From: Myxococcales bacterium
GTDB lineage: Bacteria > Myxococcota_A > Bradymonadia > UBA7976 > UBA1532
DNA: 64,000 nt
NCBI GenBank assembly: GCA_020633465.1
Contig: JACKDN010000035.1
Location: 15,267-79,266, forward strand
Direction of reading: 5' to 3'
The notes under the pieces were generated by a model that searched no databases, had not been told where the DNA came from, and saw nothing but the letters and a program-made list of their open reading frames with translations. The position numbers and the translations under genes are program-made. Below are positions 10,297 through 18,582 of this stretch, piece after piece (positions within the stretch are counted from its first letter, which is position 1; every line of letters starts with the position of its first letter).

Positions 10297-10968
10297 ATGG
10301 CGCGCCCGACGATCGACGCGCTGGCCGTGGGCGGGCTCGTCGTCGCGGCCAGCGTGGCCACGCTCGAGCCGTCCGTGGGGCAGCCGCTGGCCTTCGGCCG
10401 CGACCTCGCGCTCACCCAGCCTTGGCGCTGGCTGACCGGCGCGCTGGTGCACCACGACGCGGCGCACATGGTGCGCGACCTGGCCGCGCTGGTGCCGCTG
10501 GCGTTGCTCGCTGGGCCGGCGCTCGGGCGGCGGCTGTGGCCGACGCTCGCGCTCGCCGTCGTCGCCGGCAACGCCGCCACGCTGGCGCTGATGCCGTCGG
10601 CGATGTGGGTGTTGGGTTCGTCGGGGGCCGCGCACGCCGTGCTCGCGGTGACGCTGATGCGCGTCGGCGGCCCGGCGCGCGCGCTGGGGTGGACCGCCCT
10701 CGTTGCCAAGCTCGGATGGGAAGCGCACACCGGACAGGCCCTGGGCGCGCTCGGGGCGCCCGTCGCCTGGCCGGCGCACGCCCTGGGCGCGCTGGTCGGC
10801 GCCGCGGCGGCCGGATGGGCCGGCCGCGGCGCCGCGCGCCCGGGGACCGCCGATCAGTGCACGTCGCCGGCGTGCGACATGGACTCGGTGAAGCGCTCGC
10901 GCGCCACCTCGGCGCCGCCCTTGGCCGCCTCGCTGACGGCCGCCGGCAGCGCCGCCGCCTTGCGGTAG
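10297..10968 (+). CDS. rrtA: Rhombosortase (rhomboid-family intramembrane protease)
   Basis: A polytopic membrane protein of up to 223 residues. The rhomboid Ser/His dyad is visible as Ser109 in 'VLGSSGAAHA' and His161 in 'WPAHALGALVG'. Two further stretches are typical of the rhombosortase branch: 'QPWRWLTGALVHHDAAHM' and 'AKLGWEAHTG'. Rhombosortases cleave GlyGly-CTERM tails in the membrane. The gene begins two bases after the VIT/VWA gene, whose tail fits that signal. The last 38 residues are hydrophilic and overlap the convergent YtxH-like gene by 115 bases, so the natural C-terminus may be nearer 10850 if a frame error removed a stop. The dyad and motifs make the family call fairly sure; the partner is inferred from adjacency. 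Confidence 0.82.
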   Translation: MARPTIDALAVGGLVVAASVATLEPSVGQPLAFGRDLALTQPWRWLTGALVHHDAAHMVRDLAALVPLALLAGPALGRRLWPTLALAVVAGNAATLALMPSAMWVLGSSGAAHAVLAVTLMRVGGPARALGWTALVAKLGWEAHTGQALGALGAPVAWPAHALGALVGAAAAGWAGRGAARPGTADQCTSPACDMDSVKRSRATSAPPLAASLTAAGSAAALR

Positions 10969-11141
10969 CCGCTCTGCAGGGTCTCGCGCGACTTGTCGTA
11001 GGCGTCCTGCGCCCCGTCGCGAATCATCTGCCGGGTCTCGCGGCCGCTGCGCGGGGCCAGCAGCATCGCAGCGCCGGCGCCGATGGCGGCGCCACCGAGG
11101 AAGGCCCACAGCGGCGTGTAGTTCGTGGTCTTGTTGCTCAT
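10854..11141 (-). CDS. YtxH-domain small membrane protein
   Basis: A 95-residue protein with ATG at 11141 and AAAGGAG upstream. It begins with a glycine-rich membrane helix ('FLGGAAIGAGAAMLLAPRSG') followed by a charged amphipathic helix ('RETRQMIRDGAQDAYDK'), the standard YtxH/gas-vesicle-like layout. Such proteins are often made under general stress and sit in the envelope; no biochemical role is established. It follows the DUF948-like gene at 11188-11646 by 46 bases on the same strand. Its 3' end is antisense to the end of the rhombosortase frame. Confidence 0.8.
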   Translation of the reverse strand: MSNKTTNYTPLWAFLGGAAIGAGAAMLLAPRSGRETRQMIRDGAQDAYDKSRETLQSGYRKAAALPAAVSEAAKGGAEVARERFTESMSHAGDVH

Positions 11142-11187
11142 CGTTGGCTCCTTTCGAGAAGCTCGGCTCGGGGTGATCGAAGACACG

Positions 11188-11646
11188 TCAGCCGGTCGCT
11201 GCGTGCCGGTGGTGATGGGCAGGCACCGGCGGCGGGGCCGGCGCGTGCTGGGCGGTCGGTTCGTCTTCGTCGTGCGGGGGCTCCTCCTGATCGCTCCGCC
11301 AGGCGCGAAACGCGGCGAAGGCCGCGGTGGCCGCCGGCACCAGGGCTTGCAGGCCGGTGAGCCCGGCCACGCGCTCCTCGATGCGGGTGACGGCGCGCAC
11401 GGCCTCGTCGACCGAGTGCAGGACGTCCGCCGGCCGCGTCGGCCCGGCGGTGATCTCGGCCACCGCCGCGTCGACCCGCGCCACCGTCGCCCGCAGATCG
11501 CGGGCCAGCGCGGTGAGCTCGGGCGCCAGCTGATTCACCTGTCGGTCGAGGGTGCGCAAGGTGCGCCACGCCTGCACGATGGCGGGCAGGGCGGCACCCA
11601 ACGCGAGAGCGAAGAGCACCAGCGCGATCACGGCCCAGGTCGGCAT
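11188..11646 (-). CDS. DUF948-like protein: one membrane helix plus coiled coil
   Basis: A 152-residue protein. The ATG at 11646 lies 8 bases after AAAGGA; a TTG two codons earlier is less likely. Residues 3-25 form a membrane helix ('AVIALVLFALALGAALPAIVQAW'). A long helical region with heptad spacing follows ('LDRQVNQLAPELTALARDLRATVARVDAAVAEI'), then a Pro/His-rich tail. The arrangement matches DUF948-type proteins, often found next to YtxH-like genes as here. The function is not known; an envelope or cell-surface scaffold is the usual guess. Confidence 0.7.
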   Translation of the reverse strand: MPTWAVIALVLFALALGAALPAIVQAWRTLRTLDRQVNQLAPELTALARDLRATVARVDAAVAEITAGPTRPADVLHSVDEAVRAVTRIEERVAGLTGLQALVPAATAAFAAFRAWRSDQEEPPHDEDEPTAQHAPAPPPVPAHHHRHAATG

Positions 11647-11829
11647 CTGCAAGGTCCTTTCCGGGCGCGCTCGCCGCCCCCACGTCGGTCACCCGAGCCT
11701 CATCGCAACGCCCGTGCCAGCCGCAGAACGGTGTCGTGGGCCGCCATCCGCGGGCGTGTGGCCCCGCGCACCGTGGCGATCGGGGCATTGCACCCCACCC
11801 CATTGCGCGCGCCGCGCGAGGCGTCCACC

Positions 11830-12267
11830 ATGGCGCGCATGGGATTGCTCGCCGGACTGTGGTTGGTGGTGGTGGGGTTGCTGGCGGCGCCGGATCTGGC
11901 GCGCCGCGTGCCTCAGATCGACGGGCTGCTGGATCGCCTGCGTCCGCACACGGTGCAGATCGGCCTGGGCACGGCGGTGTGGGGCGTCGTCGGCCTGCTG
12001 TGGGGGGTGATCCGCTTCCTGGGCATGCTGGGCGTCGTCACCACCGGCGGCGCGTTCCTCGCCGCGCTGATCGCGCTGGCGGCCTGGGTGACGATGATCC
12101 TGACCGGCCTCGCGCTGGCGGGCGATCACCTGCCCGCGATGCTGCCCGACCGGCGGCAGGAGCAGAAGGCGCGCACCGCGCTGGCCCCGATCATCCGGCG
12201 GCGGCCGCTGCTGGGGCGCGTGGCGCCGGCCTTCGGGGTGTTCCTCGTGCTGGCCTGGCTCTTCTGA
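11830..12267 (+). CDS. Small multi-helix membrane protein
   Basis: A 145-residue protein that is almost entirely hydrophobic, with about four predicted helices: 'GLLAGLWLVVVGLLAAP', 'IGLGTAVWGVVGLLWGVIRF', 'GAFLAALIALAAWVTMILTGLALAG' and 'VAPAFGVFLVLAWLF'. A basic cytoplasmic loop lies between the last two. No enzymatic motif is visible and I do not recognise the family. It ends 4 bases from the convergent lipase-like gene. The 183 bases upstream, back to the divergent DUF948-like gene, contain no clear promoter hexamers. Confidence 0.65.
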   Translation: MARMGLLAGLWLVVVGLLAAPDLARRVPQIDGLLDRLRPHTVQIGLGTAVWGVVGLLWGVIRFLGMLGVVTTGGAFLAALIALAAWVTMILTGLALAGDHLPAMLPDRRQEQKARTALAPIIRRRPLLGRVAPAFGVFLVLAWLF

Positions 12268-12271
12268 CGCG

Positions 12272-14176
12272 TCAGCGACGGCGGCGGCGCAGGCCCACCC
12301 CCACCACCAGCAGCAGCAGCGTCCAGAACGGGCCCCGCCCCGCGGGCGCGCCCGGCGCCGCGGTGCAGGTGCCGCCGAAGCGCTCGCCCTTGGTGTCCTC
12401 GGGCGACGCGTCGACGAAGGCGTCGGGCGGCGTACCGCCCCCGCCGCCCGTGGCGTCGCTTGGCGGGTCGACCTCGGCGTCGCGGGCCACGCCTGCGTCG
12501 GCGTGGGCGGTCGCGTCGTCCGGCGCCGCGGCGTCCTGGCGGACGCCGGCGTCCCCTTCGGGCGGCGCCGCGTCGACGGGCGCGCCCGCGTCGTCCCCGC
12601 CCGCGTCGGCCGTCGGCGCGCCGGCGTCCGGCGCCGGCGGCTCGGGCGGCCGCTCCGGCACCGGCTGGCGCAGCACGTCGAGCACCCACTCGACGCTCTG
12701 GTTGTCGGCGCGCGCGTACTTGGCGGCCAGGCGCTCGTCGTACAGCCCCCCAGCCAGCTCCCGATCACCGTAGAAATCGGCCGCCAGCTGCCCGGCGGCC
12801 ACCAGCTCGGCGTGGTTCAGCCCCGCGAAGAAGCGCGCCTCGACCACCTCGGCGCCCGCGAGGGTGAGCCCGCTGTCGTCGAAGGCGCTCTCGACGAACA
12901 ACAGCCCGTCGCTGGGGCCGCTGATCTCACCGAGGAAGGCGGTGCCGGCGAAGAGGCGCGGCAGATCGTCGGCGAAGGCCTCGCCCCACCAGGGGAAGAT
13001 CTCGTCCAGCCAGTCTTCGACCAGCCCCTCCCAGGTGGCCCGGCGCGAGGCCGCGTCCTCGTCACCCCACCAGCTCTGCAGCAGGCCCTCGTTCAGCCCG
13101 CCGACGCTCATGATCGGGTTGCCGCCCGCGGCCAGGTACAGCTTCACGTCGGGCGCGACGCCGGTGGCCTGCAGGCGCGCGATGGTGTCGCCGCCGTCGG
13201 CGATGGCCTGGGCGATGCCGCGCGACTCGCTCTGGAAGCCCAGGCCGCCGGTGTAGGTGGTCAGGTAGTCGGGCTGCACGGCGTAGGCGCCCAGCAGCGG
13301 ATTGGTCCCCGGGATGCCGTGCAGATCGCGCAGATCGGCCAGCATCTGCGCCTGACCGACGAAGGCGCCGCCGCCCTCGGCGTAGATGCTGCGCGCGGCC
13401 AGGTCGACCCGGCTGAGCAGGTTGACGGTGCCGGCGGCGTACCAGGCGTTCCACGAGGTGGGGCTGTCGAGGGGATCGTCGCCGACCGAGAACAGGTTGC
13501 TGCCCGGCCAGCGGAAGGGCGTGTCGAGGCCGCCGTTGGGCGCGCCGAGGAAGATCAAGCGCCCGACGTCGCCGCGGTAGCGCGTGCCGTGCTCTTCGTA
13601 GGCGTCGTGCGTGCCCGACCAGTCGGCGTCGGCGGTGTTGCTGGCGTAGATACGCGCCGAGACGCCGCCCTTCGAGTAAGCGACGACGTCGATCTTCACC
13701 CCCGGGTGGCGGGTGGCGATGTGCTGCAGAGCGTTGGCGATCTGCTCGGCCTGCAGGAAGTTGTCGCCGTGGCGGTGGGCGAAGGTCAGGGCGTAGCTGT
13801 GGAAGCCGGCGCGCGAGAGCGAGACGGCGAGGAAGCTCATCGAGCGCAGCGCGTTGTCGCCCGCGCCGGTGACCAGCAGGACCGGGCGGGTCCAGCGGGG
13901 CGCGAGCGCGGCGGGGCGGTAGTAGTGGACGACGACGTCGCGGCTGTGGGGCGCCGAGGCGCCGAAGCAGTCGAGCACCACCTGCGCGCCGGTGACGTCG
14001 CCCTCGCCGGCGGTCCACTCGGTCTGCGGCTGGAAACGCTCCTGCACGAACAGACCCTCGGCGGGATCGCGGAACAGCGCGTTCTCCCAGAACAGCGGGG
14101 GCAGCCCGTCGCAGTCGCGCACGTGGCCGAAGGCGGGCGAGCCGAGAGCGACGGCGAGCGCGAGCAGCGAGGTCAT
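12272..14176 (-). CDS. Lipase-like alpha/beta hydrolase with MYXO-CTERM-like tail
   Basis: A 634-residue exported protein. A signal peptide (about residues 1-17) precedes an alpha/beta-hydrolase core of about 450 residues: oxyanion strand 'PVLLVTGAGDNA', nucleophile elbow 'VVAYSKGGVSARIY', and 'GLNHAELV' as a plausible catalytic His. The C-terminal 120 residues are an Asp/Ala/Pro linker, then 'GGTCTAAPG', a hydrophobic helix and five arginines. This is the MYXO-CTERM layout with its required Cys, which is processed and lipid-linked for the cell surface in myxobacteria. The ATG at 14176 overlaps the stop of the upstream hydrolase gene by 4 bases. It is the last of four coupled genes; the substrate is unknown. 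Confidence 0.82.
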   Translation of the reverse strand: MTSLLALAVALGSPAFGHVRDCDGLPPLFWENALFRDPAEGLFVQERFQPQTEWTAGEGDVTGAQVVLDCFGASAPHSRDVVVHYYRPAALAPRWTRPVLLVTGAGDNALRSMSFLAVSLSRAGFHSYALTFAHRHGDNFLQAEQIANALQHIATRHPGVKIDVVAYSKGGVSARIYASNTADADWSGTHDAYEEHGTRYRGDVGRLIFLGAPNGGLDTPFRWPGSNLFSVGDDPLDSPTSWNAWYAAGTVNLLSRVDLAARSIYAEGGGAFVGQAQMLADLRDLHGIPGTNPLLGAYAVQPDYLTTYTGGLGFQSESRGIAQAIADGGDTIARLQATGVAPDVKLYLAAGGNPIMSVGGLNEGLLQSWWGDEDAASRRATWEGLVEDWLDEIFPWWGEAFADDLPRLFAGTAFLGEISGPSDGLLFVESAFDDSGLTLAGAEVVEARFFAGLNHAELVAAGQLAADFYGDRELAGGLYDERLAAKYARADNQSVEWVLDVLRQPVPERPPEPPAPDAGAPTADAGGDDAGAPVDAAPPEGDAGVRQDAAAPDDATAHADAGVARDAEVDPPSDATGGGGGTPPDAFVDASPEDTKGERFGGTCTAAPGAPAGRGPFWTLLLLVVGVGLRRRRR

Positions 14177-15132
14177 CGGGCGGCCTCCAGGATGGCGGCG
14201 TTCACGCGGGCGGGCGCCTCGATCTGCAGCATGTGGCCCAGGCCGGGCAGCACGTCCACGCGGGCTCTGGGTAGCAGACGGCGCGCCTCGGCCGCCACGT
14301 CGGCCGCCGAGCCCCCGTGCAGGACGGGGTTGGGGACGAGGCCGTCGTCGGCGCCGAAGAGCACCGTCGCCGGGACCGCCAGCGAGGGCAGCTCGTCGGC
14401 GACCGGGCCGTCGATCATGCCGTGGATGCAGCGGACGACGGCGTAGATGTACGGGCGGAAGTCGGGGGCGCGGCGCAGGCGCACGCGCTCCTCGAGGTGA
14501 TGCTCGGCCGCCGGGCTCCAGGCGCCGAAGACGTTCTTTCGGTAATGCGCGCGCAGCTCGTCCTCGCTGCGCGCGAGGAAGGTGGCCGTCGTGCTCACCT
14601 GCTTCAGCCAGACGCCTTCGCCGGGCGTGAAGCGCTCGATGCCCGCGGGCGCGAGCAGTACCAGGTGCTTCACGCGGTCGGGCCAGGTCAGCGCGAGGCG
14701 CAGCGCGATCTGGCCGCCCATCGAGTGGCCGACGACGGTGACCTTCTCGTCGGGCGCGACCACGTCGAGCAGGCCGCGCAGCACGGCCGCGTGCCAACCC
14801 ATCGTGTAGGGCGCGTCGTGCGGCTTGTCCGACGCGCCGTGGCCCGGCAGGTCGACCGCCACCACGCGCACGTCCTTCTCGAGCAGGCCGGGGACGTTCT
14901 CGTTCCAGTAGCCCGCGTGCTCGCCCAGGCCGTGCACCAGCAGCACGACCGGCCCCACGCCGGCCTCGAAGTAGCGGACGTCGACGTCGCCGACGCGCGC
15001 CGTGCGCATGGTGCCGGGCGTCGTCAGCTGATCGAAGCGAAGCGTCTCCATGCGTTCGTAGGCCCCCCGGTGGCAGCCCACCAACGCGAGCGCGGCCAGC
15101 GCCAGCCACGCGAGACGGCCCTTCGCGGCCAT
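14173..15132 (-). CDS. Alpha/beta-hydrolase lipoprotein
   Basis: A 319-residue protein with a lipoprotein signal ending L-V-G-C (Cys20). The hydrolase fold is complete: 'VVLLVHGLGEHAGYWNENV' supplies the oxyanion hole, 'VVGHSMGGQIAL' carries nucleophile Ser137, 'VLFGADDGLVPN' the acid and 'LPGLGHMLQIEAP' the His. The best-known relatives are carboxylesterases and epoxide or C-C hydrolases; the substrate is not predictable. The start overlaps the stop of the outer-membrane barrel gene by one base, and its own stop overlaps the start of the MYXO-CTERM hydrolase gene by four. The protein is therefore made together with those partners and probably acts in the periplasm or at the outer membrane. 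Confidence 0.87.
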   Translation of the reverse strand: MAAKGRLAWLALAALALVGCHRGAYERMETLRFDQLTTPGTMRTARVGDVDVRYFEAGVGPVVLLVHGLGEHAGYWNENVPGLLEKDVRVVAVDLPGHGASDKPHDAPYTMGWHAAVLRGLLDVVAPDEKVTVVGHSMGGQIALRLALTWPDRVKHLVLLAPAGIERFTPGEGVWLKQVSTTATFLARSEDELRAHYRKNVFGAWSPAAEHHLEERVRLRRAPDFRPYIYAVVRCIHGMIDGPVADELPSLAVPATVLFGADDGLVPNPVLHGGSAADVAAEARRLLPRARVDVLPGLGHMLQIEAPARVNAAILEAAR

Positions 15133-16700
15133 CAGAAGTGCACCCAGGTCATCGACAGGTAGCCCACCCAGGGGCGGCCGTCGGGCAGCGGATCGTCGTT
15201 GACGCGGCCCTCGAGGAAGGTGCCCAGCCGCACGATGGCGGCGTGCGCGCCGAACCACAGGAAGGGCATCGGGCGGTACAGGATCTCGCCGTTGAACTCC
15301 TGGCCGATGAAGCGATCGCCGTCGACCGGCTGCGCGGCGGCGGCGGCCAGCGCGTAGCCCAGCTTCAGCGTGAGCGTCTCGTCGATCACGTCGACCGAGC
15401 CGTTGAGGAACGCGGCGGTCACGCCATAGCCCAGGTTGCCGGGATCGTAGACGACGGCCACCTGGCGGTTGACCACGCGGCTGTCGGGGAACAGCAGCAG
15501 CGAGCGATGGGTGGCGTGCAGCGCGCCGGGCACACCGTAAGCGTTGCCGGTGACGACCGACGAGACGGTGCGATCGTCGGGTGTGTCGTCGCCGCTCGCG
15601 TACAGCAGCTCGAGGCTGAGCACGTCGCCCGACGCCCGGCCCCAGCGCCAGGCCGCCTCGAGGTTCAGGAGGAAGGCGAAGAGATCGGCGTCGGTGTCAT
15701 CGAAGGGCGGCGCGTCGGCGCTGCGGTTGCTGCCCTCGATCACGTCGAAGGTGCCCAGGTTGAGCATCAGCAGGCCGCTGAACGACAGGGGGCCGCCAGC
15801 CAGCCAGCGGTTGTGGCTGGCGTCGACGCCCAGCCAGTACAGGTCGGCGTCGGCGCGGTCGGGACCCAGGCTCAGCGGCGTCGTGCCGTTGTAGGCGGCC
15901 AGCTTCGAGGCTGGACCGGCCCCCAGCGGGCTGCCCAGGCCGCGGCTGCGATCACGCAGGTACCAGGCGTGCAGGCCGACCTCGGTGGACGCCGCGACGG
16001 TGAGCGCGCCGTCGAGCATGACGAGCTCGACGTCGTCGTCGCGATCGCTCTGGTTCAGGTACAGGTCGAAGTAGCTCAGGCGGGCGAAGGCGCGCCGCTG
16101 CCAGCTGCCGAAGAGGCTGACCCCCGCCGCATCGGTGCCCCAGAACATCAGGTGGCCGCCCGCGTGCAGCAGGTCGTCGGGCAGGGCGCGCGCCGGATCC
16201 CGCGCGCTGTCGGCCAGCGGCTGCAGGCCGACCACCAGCCGCAGGTCGTCGGTCAGCGCGACGTCGGCGGCCAGGCGCTTGGTCTGCAGGTTCACGACGT
16301 CGCCGTTGATCGCGCCGCCCGCGTTGGGGCGCGTGCTGTTCGACAGGTCGCCGTAGGTGAAGTCGATCTCGAAGGCGCCGCGCAGCGTGGCGCGACCGTC
16401 GAGCAGCGTCGGCGAGTAGTCGAAGAACCCCAGGTAGCGTTGCTCGATGTAGGTGTGCGCGTCGTCGTCGGTGGTGACGCCATTGGGGCCGAAGAGGCGC
16501 CCGGTCACCTGCCCGTCGAGCAGCGCCGAGGTGGGCTTCAGGTCGGTCACCGTGCCGCGGGCGAAGAAGACACCGACATAGCGCAGGGGATCCTTGCCGC
16601 TCGGCAGATCCCAGGTCGCCGGGCTGTGCGGCACGGGCGGCAGCGGCACCGTCGCGTCGGGCGCCAGCAGCCCCGCCAACAGCAGCAGCGCGCCGGTCAA
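15132..16700 (-). CDS. Outer-membrane beta-barrel protein
   Basis: About 522 residues of alternating polar/hydrophobic strands separated by charged loops, ending '...GYLSMTWVHF'. A C-terminal aromatic residue preceded by alternating residues is the usual BAM recognition signal of outer-membrane barrels. Aromatic-girdle strands such as 'RYLGFFDYSP' and 'GLHAWYLRD' recur throughout. The suggested start is TTG 16700, which overlaps the stop of the preceding lipoprotein gene as TTGA. It gives a short hydrophobic leader with little positive charge, so the start is the weakest part of the call. It could be a porin or an alginate-export-like channel; in this operon it may pass lipidic or ester substrates or products. 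Confidence 0.75.
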   Translation of the reverse strand: MTGALLLLAGLLAPDATVPLPPVPHSPATWDLPSGKDPLRYVGVFFARGTVTDLKPTSALLDGQVTGRLFGPNGVTTDDDAHTYIEQRYLGFFDYSPTLLDGRATLRGAFEIDFTYGDLSNSTRPNAGGAINGDVVNLQTKRLAADVALTDDLRLVVGLQPLADSARDPARALPDDLLHAGGHLMFWGTDAAGVSLFGSWQRRAFARLSYFDLYLNQSDRDDDVELVMLDGALTVAASTEVGLHAWYLRDRSRGLGSPLGAGPASKLAAYNGTTPLSLGPDRADADLYWLGVDASHNRWLAGGPLSFSGLLMLNLGTFDVIEGSNRSADAPPFDDTDADLFAFLLNLEAAWRWGRASGDVLSLELLYASGDDTPDDRTVSSVVTGNAYGVPGALHATHRSLLLFPDSRVVNRQVAVVYDPGNLGYGVTAAFLNGSVDVIDETLTLKLGYALAAAAAQPVDGDRFIGQEFNGEILYRPMPFLWFGAHAAIVRLGTFLEGRVNDDPLPDGRPWVGYLSMTWVHF

Positions 16701-17477
16701 GGCTGCCGCCGGTAGGTCTGCACGTTGGCCTCGCCCAGCGCGCCGTTGTTGGTGCTGCCGAAGCCGGCGGCGGCGTCGGGGGGCGTGACGCCGGCGAGGG
16801 GCGGATCGGTCTGCGCGACCTCGTAGGTCAGCACGTCGCCGTCGACGCGGTAGATGCCGGTCGAGCGCACCGCCTCGGGCTGCGCCTGACTCAGCGTGAT
16901 GGTGGCCGGATCGCGCGCGGGATCGGTGGTGTAGGTGCCGCTCAGCTCGAAGGACTGCAGATCGTCGTTGGTCAGCACGACGCGGAAGCGGCCGTCGCCG
17001 CCGAAGGTGGCCTCGATGCGGCGGATGCTGGCGGGCGGATCGGCCAGCAGGGGGGCGAGGTCGGCGCCCTCGCTGAGCCACCGCCCGACGATGCCCGGCG
17101 CGGCGGGCGTCCCGCCCAGCCCCGGGTCGCCGCCCATGCCCGGCGCGCCGCCCATGCCCGGCGCGCCGCCCATGCCCGGCGCGCCGCCCTGGCCCGGCGC
17201 GCCGCCCGCGCTGGCTCGCCGCCCGCCCGGGCTCGCCGCCCACGCCCGGCAGCCCGCCGCCGCCGGGCTCGCCGCCCATCGCGGGCAACCCACCGGCTCC
17301 GGGCAGCGCACCGCCGCCGCCCGCCCCCGGTCGACCGCCGGCCCCCGGCGCGGTCATGTCACGCGCGCGCCCCGCGTCCGTCACCTGCGCGTCGCCGGAC
17401 GCGAAGTCGGGCTCGGGCAGACAGCCCGCGAGCGCCAGCAGGATGACCAGGTTCACGCAACGCACAAGGAGCCTCAC
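16697..17477 (-). CDS. Lipoprotein with collagen-like Gly repeats (apparent frameshift)
   Basis: The N-terminus (GTG 17477, or GTG 17465) is a lipoprotein signal ending L-A-G-C, followed by an Asp-rich linker and Gly-Ala-Pro-Gly repeats. The repeat reading 'GGAPGMGG' and the globular C-terminal half (from 'PAAPGIVGRWLSEGADL' to '...VQTYRRQP') lie one base out of frame with the signal. The switch falls in the repeat at about 17210-17240. Both halves look genuine, so this is either one gene with a sequence error or a broken gene. The C-terminal part has a lipocalin-like 'IVGRW...SFELSGTYTTD' feel typical of small secreted beta domains. It is first in a four-gene overlapping operon with the barrel and two hydrolases. 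Confidence 0.6.
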
Positions 17478-17542
17478 CACCAGCCCAGCTCGATTGGCAG
17501 GCTTTGGTTCTAGGGCACGACGCGACGCCAGGCAACCCGAAT

Positions 17543-17557
17543 TTGTGCAGTGCACAA
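17543..17557. promoter_or_regulatory. Inverted repeat, candidate operator
   Basis: TTGTGC and GCACAA are perfect 6-base arms around a 3-base centre. They lie in an AT-richer patch of the 183-base gap between the divergent repeat-lipoprotein operon (minus) and the VTC-domain operon (plus). A site here could control either or both operons. No regulator gene is adjacent. Confidence 0.4.
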
Positions 17558-17660
17558 CAAACACGCCGGCGGCCCGGCGACGGGCCACGCTCCGCCCATC
17601 GCCGCCGCGCTCGGCACGGAATGTGGTGTACGTCGGCGTTTCGACTAGCCTGAGGAGGCC

Positions 17661-18416
17661 ATGGATCTCGTACGTCGTGAGCTCAAGTACCGCATCACCC
17701 CCGAGCAGACGCCGGCCATCCGCGCCTTCGTACGGCGCTTCTGCGCGCCCGACCGGCACACCGAGGCGGGCGGCTACCGACTGTCGAGCCTGTACTTCGA
17801 CACGCCCGATCTGCGCTGCTATCGCGACTACCTCGATCGCCAGCCCGATCGCTTCAAGCTGCGCGTCCGTCGCTACGACGGCCCCGGCCACGGCCTCGAG
17901 GTGAAGGCCCGCTTCGGCGAGGTCTTTCACAAGACCCGGGTCGACCTGCCCGCCGACGCGTGGCCCGCCGCCTTCCGCGATCCGCGCCGCCTGGCGGGCC
18001 GCGCCGACTTCGACCGCTTCCACACCCGCCTGCTGGGCCTCGGCGCCGTCCCCAGCGTGCTGGTGCGCTATCGCCGCGAGGCGTGGACCAGCACCGTCGA
18101 CGCCTACGCGCGCGTCACCTTCGACCACGAGCTGACCGCGGCGCTGCCCGTGCGCGACACGGTGCCCATCGAGGACGCCGACGCCGACTGGCGGCCCATC
18201 GACGCCGCCGGCCGCTTCGGCCTCGGCCGCCCGGCGCTGGTGCTCGAGCTGAAGTGCGAGCGCCGCGTGCCCCGCTGGATGCTCGATCTGATGCAGCGCT
18301 TCGATCTCTACCGCCAGGGCTTCTCCAAGTACGCGGCGGCCGTCGAGACGGTGCGCCCCCACGTCGATCACGTGCCCCTGCGCCTCCCCACACGGCGCGG
18401 CGGCCTCGGGCCGTGA
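17661..18416 (+). CDS. VTC domain protein (polyphosphate polymerase fold)
   Basis: A 251-residue cytosolic protein; the ATG at 17661 follows GAGGAGG. It spans one VTC domain with the basic tunnel motifs of that fold: 'RRELKYRIT', 'SLYFDTPDLRCYRDYLD', 'RFKLRVRRYDG', 'LEVKARFGEVFHKTRV', 'VLVRYRREAW', 'ARVTFDHEL' and 'ALVLELKCERRVPRW'. In yeast Vtc4 these residues line the tunnel where ATP gamma-phosphate is polymerised to polyphosphate. Bacterial VTC proteins are usually paired with DUF4956 membrane proteins, as seen here 166 bases downstream. Whether this one makes polyphosphate or binds another polyanion is untested. Confidence 0.88.
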   Translation: MDLVRRELKYRITPEQTPAIRAFVRRFCAPDRHTEAGGYRLSSLYFDTPDLRCYRDYLDRQPDRFKLRVRRYDGPGHGLEVKARFGEVFHKTRVDLPADAWPAAFRDPRRLAGRADFDRFHTRLLGLGAVPSVLVRYRREAWTSTVDAYARVTFDHELTAALPVRDTVPIEDADADWRPIDAAGRFGLGRPALVLELKCERRVPRWMLDLMQRFDLYRQGFSKYAAAVETVRPHVDHVPLRLPTRRGGLGP

Positions 18417-18582
18417 CGTTGCCAACCCCGGCCGACACCCGCCGCGGCGCCTGTCGTCCGCACGCGACACCGCGCGCCGCGCGCGGCGCGACCGGCGCCG
18501 GGGCACACGCCTTGCTTCGCGTGGACCGCCACGACCGCCGGCCGGCGTTCGCCGCGGGCCACGCGCAGCGGAGCGACCACGG

